64,000 nt of DNA. Origin: Clitopilus passeckerianus. Its lineage: Eukaryota > Basidiomycota > Agaricomycetes > Agaricales > Entolomataceae. The notes beneath the pieces are model-generated. The model was not told where the DNA came from, ran no database searches, and saw nothing but the letters and a program-made list of their open reading frames with translations. The number at the start of each line of letters is the position of its first letter. Position 1 is the stretch's first letter. Positions 1 to 10,492 of the stretch are shown piece by piece. The stretch spans positions 248,001 to 312,000 of the forward strand of contig CALYLX010000156.1 in assembly GCA_944990035.1 (NCBI GenBank), read 5' to 3'. The position numbers and the translations under genes were made by a program.

Positions 1-6
1 AGGCGG

Positions 7-1739
7 ATGTATAAGACAAGAAGGTGTAGAAGAAGGGCTGCGATTGCTGCGGTTTGGGCCTCTGTGGCTGTGGTGGCAAATGGGCAAAACTTGACAGACG
101 CACAAGTTGGAATCGTGGTTCAGAGGCTGGCTGAGGGCGCGAAGGCTAGGTCCGTGTTGGTTTTCTGACTGTTGTTGGTGATGAAACCTGATGATTCCGC
201 GCTTCTGACAGCTGGGAGCTAGGAACTCGAGCCCAAGCCCTCATAGAACTGAACGCACCCTCATACTCCGCCGTCTCCCACTTGACACCTCTGCCTCCTC
301 CCCAAAACGTACCCTCAAATCTGACATCCGGACTTTCTCCGGTGTTTAATATCACGCATTCCGTTGTCACCGCTCTAAACTCGAGCTCTGGGCCGCGGCC
401 TCTGATTGAGGACGGAAGCGCAGCAGATCCAGCGAGTATTGGGTTCGCGGTGCTTTTGGCAAATTGGACGAAGCAGGATGAGGGGAAGGTTGACTATGAG
501 GGAGCTGCGCAGGACGAGTTGGATTTCTTGTACCAGAAGGTGCCAAAGACGAGCGATGGCGCGTTCTCGCACCGGGTCAGCCAGGTTCAGCTATGGTGAG
601 TTTTCTTTTTTTCCAAATGGGCCACTTGGCGGTATGCAGTGTCTCGAGCTGCGTTTGCGGAAACCAGCCAGGGGGAGGCAGGATACGAAGTGACGTCACT
701 TTTCATAACCTTTTCGCTTCGTCTATTCCCTGTCGATCTTGGGAACACCTGGATTCATTTCCTTCAATCGCGCCCGAACCATTAGCCGTCACGATTCATG
801 CGGCTAATAGCACCCTCTTGGCAGGTCCGACTTCGTATACATGGTCCCGCCATTCCTCGCCTACTACGGTGTAACGGCGAGGAACCGAACCTTCCTTGAA
901 GAGGCGTACAATCAGATATCGCTGTATAGGAAGTATCTTCAGGACCCGAACACGAAGGGTCTGTGGAAGCATGTTCAGCTTGGGACGGGTACGGATGATG
1001 GCCATTGGAGTACGGGTGAGTTATTTCGCCCCTTCATTCGGAGAGCAAGGATACTGACTAGATGTTGATTGTCAGGCAATGGATGGGCAGCCGCTGGGAT
1101 GCTGAGAGTTCTGGGGACGATCTCAAACTCAGAGTATGGGAATACGCTGAAGAATGAGCAAAAGGATCTCGCCAAGTGGATTAAAGAGATACACACGGGA
1201 ATGTACTCGACTCTGGTACGAATATTCCTCAATCCTCCATATACCGGTTATTGATTGATGCCATTTCTTCGATATAGGACCAAAACGAACTCCTGTTCAC
1301 AAACTACGCTGACCAACCCGCCTCAGCACCCAAAAACTTCTACGACGCCGCATCCACCGCCCTCATGGCATCCACCGTCTACCGCTTGTCCCTAATCTGG
1401 GGCGAACACCACTTCCTCCCCCTCGCCGAGAAAACCCGCCTCCTCCTCTCATCCAACTCCCAATCTGGAAACCAAAACCAAAACAACATGACGAATATGA
1501 AGCACTTCGATTCGAATGGGTGGTTGACGCCTGTGGTGAACCCACATAGTTATGGAGAGCAGGGTGCGCAGAGTCCGGAGGCGCAGGCATTCGTGGTTGA
1601 GATGCATGCGGCGTGGAGGGATTGGGTCGAGGATGGGTCGAAGGGTGCGAATGGTGCGGGGAGGCTTGTGGGGAGGATGGATACGTGGTTGGCCTTTCTG
1701 GTTGTGGTTGGGACGATTGTTGGTTCCGAGATATGGTGA
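7..1739 (+). CDS. GH105-like six-hairpin glycosidase, secreted
   Basis: Probable unsaturated rhamnogalacturonyl hydrolase type enzyme ((alpha/alpha)6 barrel), acting outside the cell on pectin-derived oligosaccharides. Five exons read cleanly: 7-149, 212-595, 825-1015, 1076-1215, 1278-1739, giving about 439 residues. The first ATG gives a basic start and a hydrophobic stretch ending near VVANGQ, a plausible signal peptide. Family-like motifs are WSDFVYMVPPFLAYYG (the Asp is the likely catalytic position by analogy with YteR) and HWSTGNGWAAAGM, which is re-formed across the third intron. The C-terminus is hydrophobic (about 20 residues, TWLAFLVVVGTIVGS), which may be a GPI or membrane tail. 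The start is near the window edge, so an upstream start cannot be excluded. Family assignment rests on motif recall, not a search. Confidence 0.8.
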
Positions 1740-2092
1740 AGGGCATTTGGCTTCGAATAGACTGAGTCTGGACTTCTCATAAATTCCCCCGTAGACCCTT
1801 TGGCGAGATGCTCCACAGTGGGGGACTCAATGAACACTCTTGTAGATAATATATTAGATGTTGTAATTGGTGTGATTGGAATTCAGGGCATCTCTGTTAC
1901 ATCGCACTGCCAGTGAGCAATTTAATTTAAACACCAGATTGAGATGTGCTCCAACGAGAGTGTTTATTACACAATTATTTTCAATAAAGCAGAAAGCTAT
2001 ACGATGCGAACCAGAAAAGATTCGTAATGCAGAATAACGGCGATTGAAAACATCAGGAACTAGAGGTTGACGACAAACGCATCCTGCACGAC
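1740..2092. other. Intergenic gap between convergent genes
   Basis: This AT-rich stretch separates the 3' ends of the GH105-like gene and the first copy of the triplicated family. I see no coding signal in it. Confidence 0.5.
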
Positions 2093-2832
2093 CTACTTCT
2101 TCCGGCTGAACCATCCCCAACGCCCTTTCTTGGGCCCCGCCTCGGATACTGAGACCGCAGCTGGAGTAGTTGAACCAGCATGCTCAATGGTCATCCCAGT
2201 TTGAGGAGTTCCAGTAACGGCCCTCTGAGCGGCTCAAACAGTTTGGTCGGCGTTCTCCGATGATTGTTGATGAACCTGCTGCTGAATACCAGCCACGGCA
2301 GCGGGGTCGCCTCCTTCGACGTCTGGGAGTATATCAAGTTCTTGTCCCATAATCAGTCGAGATCAGATAGCCTACCCGTTATGTTGGCAGCCTCAGGGCC
2401 TTCGTGGTCGCCGTCGCCGGACTCAGCCCCAACTGCAGCACCCCCAATCTCCCAGGTGATACTCTCCTTAACATCTGTTGGTGCATGATAAGCCATTTCT
2501 TCGTAGTTACAAAGATAAGCTTAAACCCACCGAATTGATTTTGATTAGAGCCTACGGCGATCATGGACCCCTCTATTTTGAACTTGGCGCTACCGCCAGT
2601 CACTGTGCAGGACAATCAGAAAGCTTGATCATGTCGAGAGTGCGAAGTAATGGTACGTGCCGACTTTGTTGCCATTGAAGTTGATAATCGACGTCCCCGG
2701 CTGGATATGTCCATATATCTCGCGAATACGTTTCTCCAGATCGGTTTCCCTGCGGGCAGCGTCGGCTTGAGGAGGGGTTGATAGTACTTCCCTCCCTTCA
2801 GTGCTGATGTCGTTAGTCGGTGTGATAGTCAT
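2093..2832 (-). pseudogene. Triplicated unknown family, copy 1 (broken)
   Basis: This is the first of three tandem minus-strand paralogues of a family I do not recognise. The 5' exon encodes about 63 residues (starts MTITPTND, ends near NGNKVG) and aligns with copies at 3919-4781 and 5603-6492. The last exon carries the shared Gln-rich stretch (GIQQQVHQQ), then NADQTV, then a TGA at 2234-2236 where copy 3 has a Pro codon. The reading frame continues past that stop into the shared basic tail KKGRWGWFSRKK, which ends at 2093. The first intron donor, GT in copies 2 and 3, is GC here. Both changes suggest a decaying copy, though a shortened functional protein is possible. Internal splice sites are uncertain because the apparent introns are only 32-37 nt. 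Confidence 0.6.
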
Positions 2833-3918
2833 GGTTTGTGTCAGAGTCGCCTAACTCCGAACCATCCGCCCTCCTCTCCAGGCTGCAAGTGTCCGAAGGC
2901 AGGTGGCAGGCTTGCCATTCAGAAGGCATAATTAAATGATTGCCGTCCGTCCCGCGTCCCGTACTACAGCCTTCGTTTGATCCCATCCCATCAAAGGTAC
3001 CAGTTCTCCAGCTTCTTCCACTTCGTCACAGCCCTCCGCTCACCATTATCGCCCACTGTTGCAAAGGAAGGTACTCTGAAGCGGATAGAACTCGTGTAAT
3101 GTCGTCCTTGAAAACCTTCCAGTACGCCAAGGGCGTCGATGTTGAGTTCGATTGCCCTTACGCCTCGGGGGAAGCCGGTAGAGCGCTAATCTCTGCACCT
3201 TGTTTCTCGAACGTTTCACATCATGCCTTCCCTTTCTGTGTAACCTACCTATCGATGCCATACTTAGCAGGGAGACTGGGTCACGGACGCAAGTACCTCC
3301 GCCCCATCTCAGACTTCTGACTCAGGCAGCTAGACGCTACGAATTTCCTTCCATCACATCCGAATCAACTTAAAGGTCCACACCTGGGGTTGCGTCGAAG
3401 ATGGGCAAACTGCATTAATGAATGTGGTAGAGTCAGGGGGAGGATGAAGCCGTGGTTGGCATCAGCGGCCGTGAGTGGATGGACAAGGTGGAGAGGTGTG
3501 GTTATAAGCATGTAGATGTAGGTCGGGAGAGGTGGGCTCTGGACTTTGAATGTGTCTTGTCAAACCAATAGTCGGTGGTAAAAGGTAGATGACCTCCTTT
3601 CGTAGATGGATATGACCATATGCTACATGGTGTCATCGGTATTGTCGAAATATATAGCGAGTCTATTGAATGAGACCGATGACTGCGTACTTAGCTCGAT
3701 TGAAATGCTCGTTTCTGCAGCAATCCGTATTCGGTCATTTTGTGTAGTTAATATTTATATAAATTGGAAGGCAACGCTAAGTACAAAGGTATCCGACGAG
3801 AACCAGAAAACAAGTGCGATACAGTATAAAAGCAATCCAGACTAGAATTACATTATGACAAGACTCAAAACTATCAGGACACAGAGTTTGGCGAGAAAGG
3901 CGTCCCTCGGACGGACAT
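2833..3918. other. Intergenic, one weak short ORF
   Basis: A short plus-strand reading frame (ATG at about 3100, stop at 3320) starts MSSLKTFQYAKG and could be spliced, but I recognise no family and see no neighbouring exons. The part from 3320 to 3918 is AT-rich with no coding signal. I do not claim a gene here. Confidence 0.3.
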
Positions 3919-4781
3919 CTACTTCGAGTCCCGGCTGAATAAGTTCCGCCAGCCTTTCTTGTGATCAGGCTCGGGCACTGGGACGGGAGCTGAGGCAGTC
4001 CCCGCATGAAATGCGTAAGATTGCCAGTGCTCAGTAGATGGCGCCGCCGCAGTTCGAGAAGCTGTGGCTACAGCATCCCGAACGATTTGGTCGATGTTCG
4101 CCAACATGAATGCTTGTTGAGGAAGCTGTTGGGGATCATTAGCAGCGGCAGACCCATAAGTCTGCGTGTCGAGGGTGAGGTCTCCTTTCACGTCTGAGAG
4201 CCTATTAGCCGCTTGTCTTTTCTCCAGCCGAGATAAGATAGCCTACCCATTACGTTGCCAGCCTCAGGGTCCTCGTCGTCGCCAAACGCAGCTCCAATTG
4301 CATTACCCCGAACCTTCCAGGTCATATTCTTCTGAACCTCTGTTGGTGCACGGTAAGTCATTTCTTCGTAGTCTCAAAGGAAAGGTTAAACCCGCCGAAT
4401 TCATTTCTTTCAACGTCTGCTGTGGCCATGGGTGCCTCCACTCTGAAGTTGGCATTACCGCCAGTGGCTGCGTCGGACAATGAGAAAGCTTGATCATGTC
4501 GAGAGTGCGATATGAGGGCGCGTACCGAGTTTATTGCCTGTATAGGTGAGGCTCGACATCCCATTCTGAAGATGTCCGAACTTGCGTTTACGTTTCTCCT
4601 GACTGGTCTCCTTACGGGCAGGGGTGGCGTGAACTATAGGCCGTTGAACCCCAATCGTATGTCCAGTTGCAGTCGTCTCTCTCGTGATGATATCGCCAGA
4701 TGATGTGATGGTCTGGGTATAACTCGTCCGACCGCCAATGGTCTGCCAGGGAGCAGTCTTTGTGTAGCCTGGGCCGTTCAT
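3919..4781 (-). CDS. Triplicated unknown family, copy 2
   Basis: This is a paralogue of the genes at 2093-2832 and 5603-6492; function unknown. The 5' exon starts MNGPGYTKTAPWQ and has the shared pattern RKETSQEKR...GHLQNGMSS...GNKLG. A middle exon reads SLSDAATGGNANFRVE...DVERNEF, matching SLLNAASGGNTNVRVE in copy 3. A further exon reads EMTYRAPTEVQK...GDDEDPEAGNV, and the last exon ends KKGWRNLFSRDSK with stop at 3919. There is no signal peptide or membrane segment. The tail is basic with aromatic residues, like the other copies. The second apparent intron begins GC rather than GT, so the exact splicing is uncertain. I saw no in-frame stop in the assembled exons. Confidence 0.55.
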
Positions 4782-5602
4782 GATTGGACGAGGGGAAGAA
4801 AGAGGGGAAGAAAGAATGGGGAATGTTGAAAGAAGGCACCGCAGTAGGAAGCGCTTTAAGAAGTCTATGCAATGTGGCAGCCGTCAGCACAGTAGTATAC
4901 CTCAAGGGCTGTGATGGATTAGCGCTCGGTAGTGATGGAGAAGAGAAACCATACAAGGCACCTAGCTAGTTGACACACCCGATGTTGGCTATGAGGCACA
5001 TTGTACGGAAGCCGTGGAAGCTGGAATAACTAAAGCATAGCCCCTCGAAGCCAAGTACTGTATACAGGCTTCCTAACTTGTTTTCAGCATGGCGGAAGCC
5101 GAAGTTGTGGCTCCGCATTGAGGTCTCCAGGGGTAGGCGCTTGAAGTTCCACTCATTTCATAGAGAGGGAAACGTGGGTCCAACAAGGCTTTCAAAGTCA
5201 GACATCCGAAATCGGAGAAGGCCGTGTTACATATGCGAGTTCAAGTGGAAGGTTTGATTTATTCAGCTTGGGAGGCATGGATGATGGAAATTGCGAACAG
5301 CCAAACATGACGATTCAGTCACGGCGGCGAAATTGATGGGGGTTTTTGCGTAGATAATACCTGTTATAATCGGTATCATACTGCATCTCTGATATATCGG
5401 ACTGCCAGAGAGGGAGGAACTCCACACGCCGGGATGCGAGTTGTTCTGATGGGACCAGGGATGGGACTCATCATTCCGTAGTTATCTTTGAAATATTATG
5501 AAGCCATGCTATTAGAGCCAGGAAACGAGTGCAACACAGTATCTCAGCGATCGAAAACATTAATAACCTGAGAAATTGAAATAATACAGTGCCGATGAAG
5601 GT
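4782..5602. repeat. Duplicated upstream block, copy of 6493-6960
   Basis: No gene seen. From the start of copy 2 to about 5210, this sequence aligns with the region upstream of copy 3 (6493-6910). Shared stretches include CTTAAGAAGTCTA near the start codon, a TATAC-type element in the presumed promoter, GAAGCCAAGTACT, and GGAAACGTGGGTCCAA. This shows that gene and promoter were duplicated together as a unit of roughly 1.3 kb. The rest, to 5602, has no recognisable feature. Confidence 0.65.
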
Positions 5603-6492
5603 TTACTTCTTGCGGCCGAACCGTGCCCATAGTCCTTTCTTCGGCTCTGGCGCGGCTACGGGAGTCGGCATCGGAGCAGCTACGCCATGAGCCGTATATG
5701 CTTGTTCAGTAGTCGTTACAGTTTGAGGAGTTGTAGTGATGGTTCTTTGAGCGGCTGGAACGGTTTGGTCGGCGCTGGCGTTTGCCAAAGTATATTGTTG
5801 GAAAACCTGTTGCTGCTGGACAACGTGCTGCTGAAGAACTAGGTCCTGCGAGACAGCAGCGCCAAGAGTGGCAGTATTCACGACTTTAATGTCTGTTTCA
5901 CCTTTGGCCTCTGAAAATCGGGTTACTTCCTTGAACAATATCGAGTCGAGAATAGACGACCTACTGAATTTGTTGGCGGTCGCGGGGTCGTCTCCGCCGA
6001 AATCAGCCCACGTTCCAGCACCCTGAAATCTCACAATCAAATCCTTTTGAGCATCTAGTAACCTATAATAAATCGCCATTTCGTAGCTAAATTTAAAAGC
6101 TAAACCCACCGAATGTATTTCGCTCGACCTCTGCTATGACCTTTTGGGCACCTTCCACTCTGACATTGGTGTTGCCGCCGGAGGCTGCGTTGAGCAGTGA
6201 GGAAGCTTGATCACGTCGAGAGTGCCGTATGAGGGTGCATACCGAATTGGTTTCCCTTGAAGTTAGCTATTGACACTCCCGGTTGGAGCATCGCAAGCTT
6301 GCGAGCAATCCTCTCCTCAGTGGTTTCCCTACGGCCAGGGCCGGCTTGAAAAGCAGAGGTTTGAGCTGCGATTGTTTGTCCTCTTGTCTCTCTCCGAGTC
6401 GTGATGAGCTCACCAGACGGTGCGACGGTCTGGGTATGAGCCGTCTGACCACCAAGGGCCTGCCTGGGAGGGGTCATTGTGTAGCCATTCAT
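5603..6492 (-). CDS. Triplicated unknown family, copy 3
   Basis: This is the best preserved member of the family; function unknown. It starts MNGYTMTPPRQALGG, followed by a Thr/Ser/Arg-rich region (ITTRRETRGQT) and ARKLAMLQPG. Middle exons carry SLLNAASGGNTNVRVE and EMAIYYRLLDAQKDLIVRF...GDDPATANKF. The last exon is rich in Gln/Val (VLQQHVVQQQQVFQQ) and Thr (RTITTTPQTVTTTEQ), and ends KKGLWARFGRKK with stop at 5603. The Gln-rich part may be helical or coiled-coil, and the basic/aromatic end could contact membrane or nucleic acid; both are inference. Apparent introns 1 and 2 are only about 33-37 nt, so splicing should be checked with transcripts. Confidence 0.6.
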
Positions 6493-7835
6493 GATTGGGA
6501 GAGGGGAAGAAGAAAGGGGAATGTTGAAAGGGGACACCACAGTAGGAAGCGCTTTAAGAAGTCTACGCAATGTGGCAGCCGCCAGCACAATAGTATACTT
6601 CAAGGGCTGTGATAGATTAGCGCGCTAGATCGTAACAGATGAATAGAAGCCATACAAGGCACATAGTCAACTGATACCGATTGTGGGCTCGAGACACATT
6701 GTAAGGAGGCTGTGGAAAGCGGGATAACGAAAGCACAGGTGTAGAAGCCAAGTACTTCATTCAGGCTTCGTGACTTGTATTCCGCGTGGCAGAAGCCGTA
6801 TATGTGGGTCCGAGCTGACATCTCCAGGGGCAGGCGCTAGAAGCTCATTGTATTGCTCATTGTGATAGAAAAGGAAACGTGGGTCCAAGAATGCGTGCCA
6901 ACTTGCGCTCCAATGGTGTCTGGCATACGAGACCAGTGCAAGTGCATGGTATCCATGCAAGTTTAAGCTTTGATCAACACAGCTTTCAGAACGCCTCCCG
7001 AAGACAAAAACCTCGGTACTGTCGGGACGAAGGCTCGGTTTGTTTTGGCATTTCGTCCAAGTGAAAGGATGGATTCAATTGAAGGTCAAAGGGATCTTCG
7101 ACTCTTGGCAAGATGGCATCAACGATCACGGTGAATTCCGGGCCACATTGCTCGGCAAAATTTGATTCCGAAGCCTTCTTCGAACACAGATCTCTGACAG
7201 GTCGTCCCATATCCTGCCTTGACGATAACTAACGTTGATAACCTACACCCGTCCGCAAGTACGCCGGGTCTTGCAGCTACAAGAGCCATACAATATGCGG
7301 TGTTGAAATTGCCTAACTCAAAGCGGGAAACGCAACTTGGTGAGTCTGGCAAGAGTATGGGATGTCGTAAGTGTTGGCAGGTCTCTCACCAATGACAGGA
7401 ACCACCTGTACTGCATACCCTTAGGGGTGCTGTGCCCACACAGCAAGGACTGATGAACCCGGAGGTATGCAATACTCACGAGCTCCCTTTCTGAATCCCT
7501 CGACAATGTCTTTGCCTTGTTTCGGTACGTTCTCCGTCTCATTGTATCATAGCCTATTGCAAGCTCATCAATTTTTGGCCCCTCATTGGCTTTAGCTTGA
7601 ACGAAAGCTGAGAGGATGGCTCAGCTGTGACTGGAAGTGATAACACGGTTTTGACTCCCAACCTCCGGCTCATCGGACCGCCTGTTCAGGCCGATGTTCT
7701 GCCATATATAGAAGCTCCCCCTTGACGTCATTGAAGAAATTGGCGTCAGTTGGTGCTAACAGAGCTCCAGACTCAAGAGTATATAAAAGCGCAGGCGTAG
7801 TACGCTGGGAGCAAACAACAGATCCACTTTTAAAC
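6493..7835. other. Intergenic: duplicated block and unexplained coding-like stretch
   Basis: The part to about 6910 matches the block upstream of copy 2 (see 4782-5602). Further on, the minus strand holds coding-like frames around 6986-7210 (contains AEQCGPEFTVIVDAILPRVE) and 7240-7350 (contains NTAYCMALVAARPGVLADG). These could be exons of one unrecognised gene or a gene remnant, but I could not join them convincingly. Past 7550 lies the promoter of the gene at 7836. Confidence 0.35.
7780..7788 (+). promoter_or_regulatory. TATA box for the gene at 7836
   Basis: GTATATAAAAG spans this position, about 50 bp before the first ATG. Both spacing and sequence match a classical TATA box, which in fungi often marks strongly regulated genes. 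Confidence 0.65.
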
Positions 7836-8885
7836 ATGCCCACCACTACCACAACAAAGGACAACCGGAATCAACAAGGGCTTGGAAGCAAGATAAAGTG
7901 AGCTTTGGGATCATTGTCGGGGTATAATCGACTAATTAAACATTACGCTCAAGGGGCGCTTTTTATGTTGCCCATGGTAAGCCCTATTGACTTCATCAAG
8001 TGTATTTGCACTTACGAGAGGGTAATTCAAGGAATTGGAGATAGCATTCGTGGCCAGTGTATGGGAGCCATTGACGACAGCCCCGAACACCGGGAGGTAG
8101 CAAACAAAGGAAGACTTGAAACTGAGCGAGGTATGGACGCTTTCCATAAGAAACCAGGTGTGTTCTACATTGGGCGATTTCTCTATAATCCACTTATACG
8201 ACTCCCGCCAGTTTCGACGAGTAGCCACCTCGATGGATACAACAATACCGTCGGAAATGGCCCTTCGGCGACTACGCCCCCTACTGGCAATACGGAGCCT
8301 CACGCCCTTCACCAGTCCGAATATATACCAACTCGCCAGGAGCAACGTCTAGAACCTCAGCGATTCGATCCATCCGGTCAGCCAGTAGCGTCATCAAACG
8401 CTTCCAATACTGTTGGATACCCCCCACCACCACCACATACCAACAACGGTAACCCAGTAGCAAACCAAGATGAACTACTCGCTGCGAAAGCTGAGCGGAG
8501 GCCAATGTCTCCCCAGCTGGGCCCGGAGATACCTGCGATGCATCACGAAACTGGAGCATACCCGAGTCAACCTCATCAGTTCCCAACTCAGCCTACCCAA
8601 CAACCATATCAGCAAGGTGCAACTCAAATGCCGCCGAATCAGTCGGCGATGCCTCCTGCTCCTCATCATCACCGAGACGATGCGATTGTGAATCCTGCCT
8701 CGAACCCAAACGCAGATGCCCAGGTCGGCGGTTTGAATACTGGAGGACCGCAAATCAGCACGCAGGATAAACTCAACGGAAACGTTCAACCACCAACGTA
8801 TCACGAGAATCCCAACTTCGGAATGGGGAACGTGAGGCCTGGAGAAGTTGTCCCTGGATCTAGAGTCCCGGATGGACGCGTTTGA
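7836..8885 (+). CDS. Small conserved N-domain with Pro/Gln/Asn-rich tail, unknown function
   Basis: Four exons: 7836-7897, 7954-7976, 8032-8130, 8212-8885, about 285 residues. It starts MPTTTTTKDNRNQQ. The spliced N-terminal part reads KGAFYVAHGIGDSIRGQ, then GAIDD...EVANKGRLETERG. This resembles short basidiomycete proteins with a pattern like 'HG.G..IRG..LGAID....NEEIA.KGR.E...G', which I know only as uncharacterised. All exon joins keep the frame. The remaining 220 residues are low-complexity, rich in Pro, Gln, Asn, His and Ser (YPPPPPHTNNGN, QPTQQPYQQG), and so probably disordered. There is no signal peptide. The strong TATA box suggests inducible expression. Function unknown. Confidence 0.7.
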
Positions 8886-9317
8886 AGGTGTTTGATCCCT
8901 CTGTAACTTGATTTTCTTGTACTTTCTACTATCCTACCAAATACCCGAATACCAAGATCCTACGGCCTTGTGTATAATGAAGGATCGACGTCCTGAGTGA
9001 TATTAGGATCAAATTCCTGAGATCCCGTCTCAGTCTCTGAGAATTTCCATTGGCTGCGACTGCAAAGTTGAGTCTGTCGTTCGGCTAATGGCTTGAGAAT
9101 TCCTCAAAGTGAATTAAACCTCACGGGTGAGGGCCTCAAGCGAGCCGAGGAAAGCTGCGCATTCAATAATGATACGGCACAGCCAGCAATCAAAAGATCT
9201 CTGAGCGCTTTGTCTCGATACGGTTCATGAACAATCAGGACCTCTCTGTTTCAGGTTCAACATCGATCTTCTACCTGCGCCGGTCATGATTAAATCCATA
9301 AGAGCGTCTTGCTGGCA
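8886..9317. other. Intergenic gap
   Basis: This holds the 3' flank of the Pro/Gln-rich gene and the presumed promoter of the membrane protein gene. I see nothing else. Confidence 0.5.
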
Positions 9318-10484
9318 ATGTACGTTCTCTACCCCAGCATGGTCCTCGCAAACTATACGGACTGCATCGATGCTAATCCAGACATTGCCGGGATAGGCGT
9401 CCGAGCCTCGATCTACGCCCAATCTCTCCATATTCTCCTTCCTCTCTTCATCTTCTTATTCCTATCGAACGGACAGCTCGGGGACAACGAACGGAAAGCA
9501 TTGTACTACATGCTCACGAGTCTCCTCCTCACAGCCCTCGCACTCGTTATCTCCGCCTTCATCCAAGCCGCATTGTCCGAACTCAGTTTCTACCATGCTG
9601 TGCTCGTCATACAGCTGAATTGGATAAACAACTTCAGTTCCATGGTGTATGGGGCGACTTTGGTCATCATGGATGAGATGTATCCCGGTCGTCTCAGGGA
9701 GTTCCCCCAACTCGGTGGTCTGCCGGCGGACAGCATTTGGCTGGCTTTGGCGTCCGTACATATGACGCTAAATGCAGCGTTTGGGATATGGACATGGACT
9801 GGTATAGCGGAATTTGGGTCTCGTCCAGAGTGCACGCCCGGAATTATGCTTAGCTTCTTCGGAGCTCAAAGCTGGGCAGGAAATACGGACTTTCGTGGCA
9901 TATCCTACCTCATTTATGGGATGCTGCTTCTTCCGGGGGCAAACATCTACCTTGCCTCCTGGATTTTGGCGTTGATGACCCTAATACCTGTCGTCCTTGT
10001 ACATTTGTTGACGACGGCCGGTCGGGCGATCTCAGCAAGCATTTTCACCTGGCTCTTCAAAGGTCGGGTCGAATCAGATTCCGAGTACAAAGGACATATG
10101 AACTGGATGAACCCCTACTCCCAGAAGTTCACGTGCATGTTCAATTATGCCTGGGCTATTAGCTTGGTATTCGCTACGGGGTTCGTTCAGGTGATCTTTG
10201 TTTATGACACAGAGGTGATGATTCGGAGGAATAGGGCTCTAATTCTTGGAAGAGAGGGACAGTGGTCGTTCGGTCAGACCCTGGCGATTTTACTTGTAGT
10301 TTTACCTGTGATGTCCACGACGAAGAGGACATTCGATTGGTACAGAGAACGAAGCTCGAGGTTACGTAGTATTTTATTGGACAAGTGGGATAGTCGAGGT
10401 CTCCCATTCTATGTAAAGAACTGGGACTCCGAATGCGGTTGTCCCTCGAGTAGAGCAAGTATGAAGCGTAGAAATTCATTTTGA
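9318..10484 (+). CDS. Seven-span membrane protein, uncharacterised fungal family
   Basis: A single uninterrupted frame of 388 residues from the ATG at 9318. The N-terminus reads ANYTDCIDANPDIAGIGVR, a stretch I recall as recurring in uncharacterised fungal multi-span proteins. Hydrophobic segments lie roughly at residues 35-52, 64-88, 95-122, 140-160, 215-240, 270-295 and 320-340, giving about seven spans. The C-terminal region is basic (RRNRA, KRTFDWYRERSSRLR, SMKRRNSF) and probably cytosolic. There is no motif for transport or catalysis that I can identify. The absence of introns is unusual among its neighbours. It ends 8 bp before the stop of the convergent gene at 10493. Confidence 0.75.
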   Translation: MYVLYPSMVLANYTDCIDANPDIAGIGVRASIYAQSLHILLPLFIFLFLSNGQLGDNERKALYYMLTSLLLTALALVISAFIQAALSELSFYHAVLVIQLNWINNFSSMVYGATLVIMDEMYPGRLREFPQLGGLPADSIWLALASVHMTLNAAFGIWTWTGIAEFGSRPECTPGIMLSFFGAQSWAGNTDFRGISYLIYGMLLLPGANIYLASWILALMTLIPVVLVHLLTTAGRAISASIFTWLFKGRVESDSEYKGHMNWMNPYSQKFTCMFNYAWAISLVFATGFVQVIFVYDTEVMIRRNRALILGREGQWSFGQTLAILLVVLPVMSTTKRTFDWYRERSSRLRSILLDKWDSRGLPFYVKNWDSECGCPSSRASMKRRNSF

Positions 10485-10492
10485 TCACCGGT

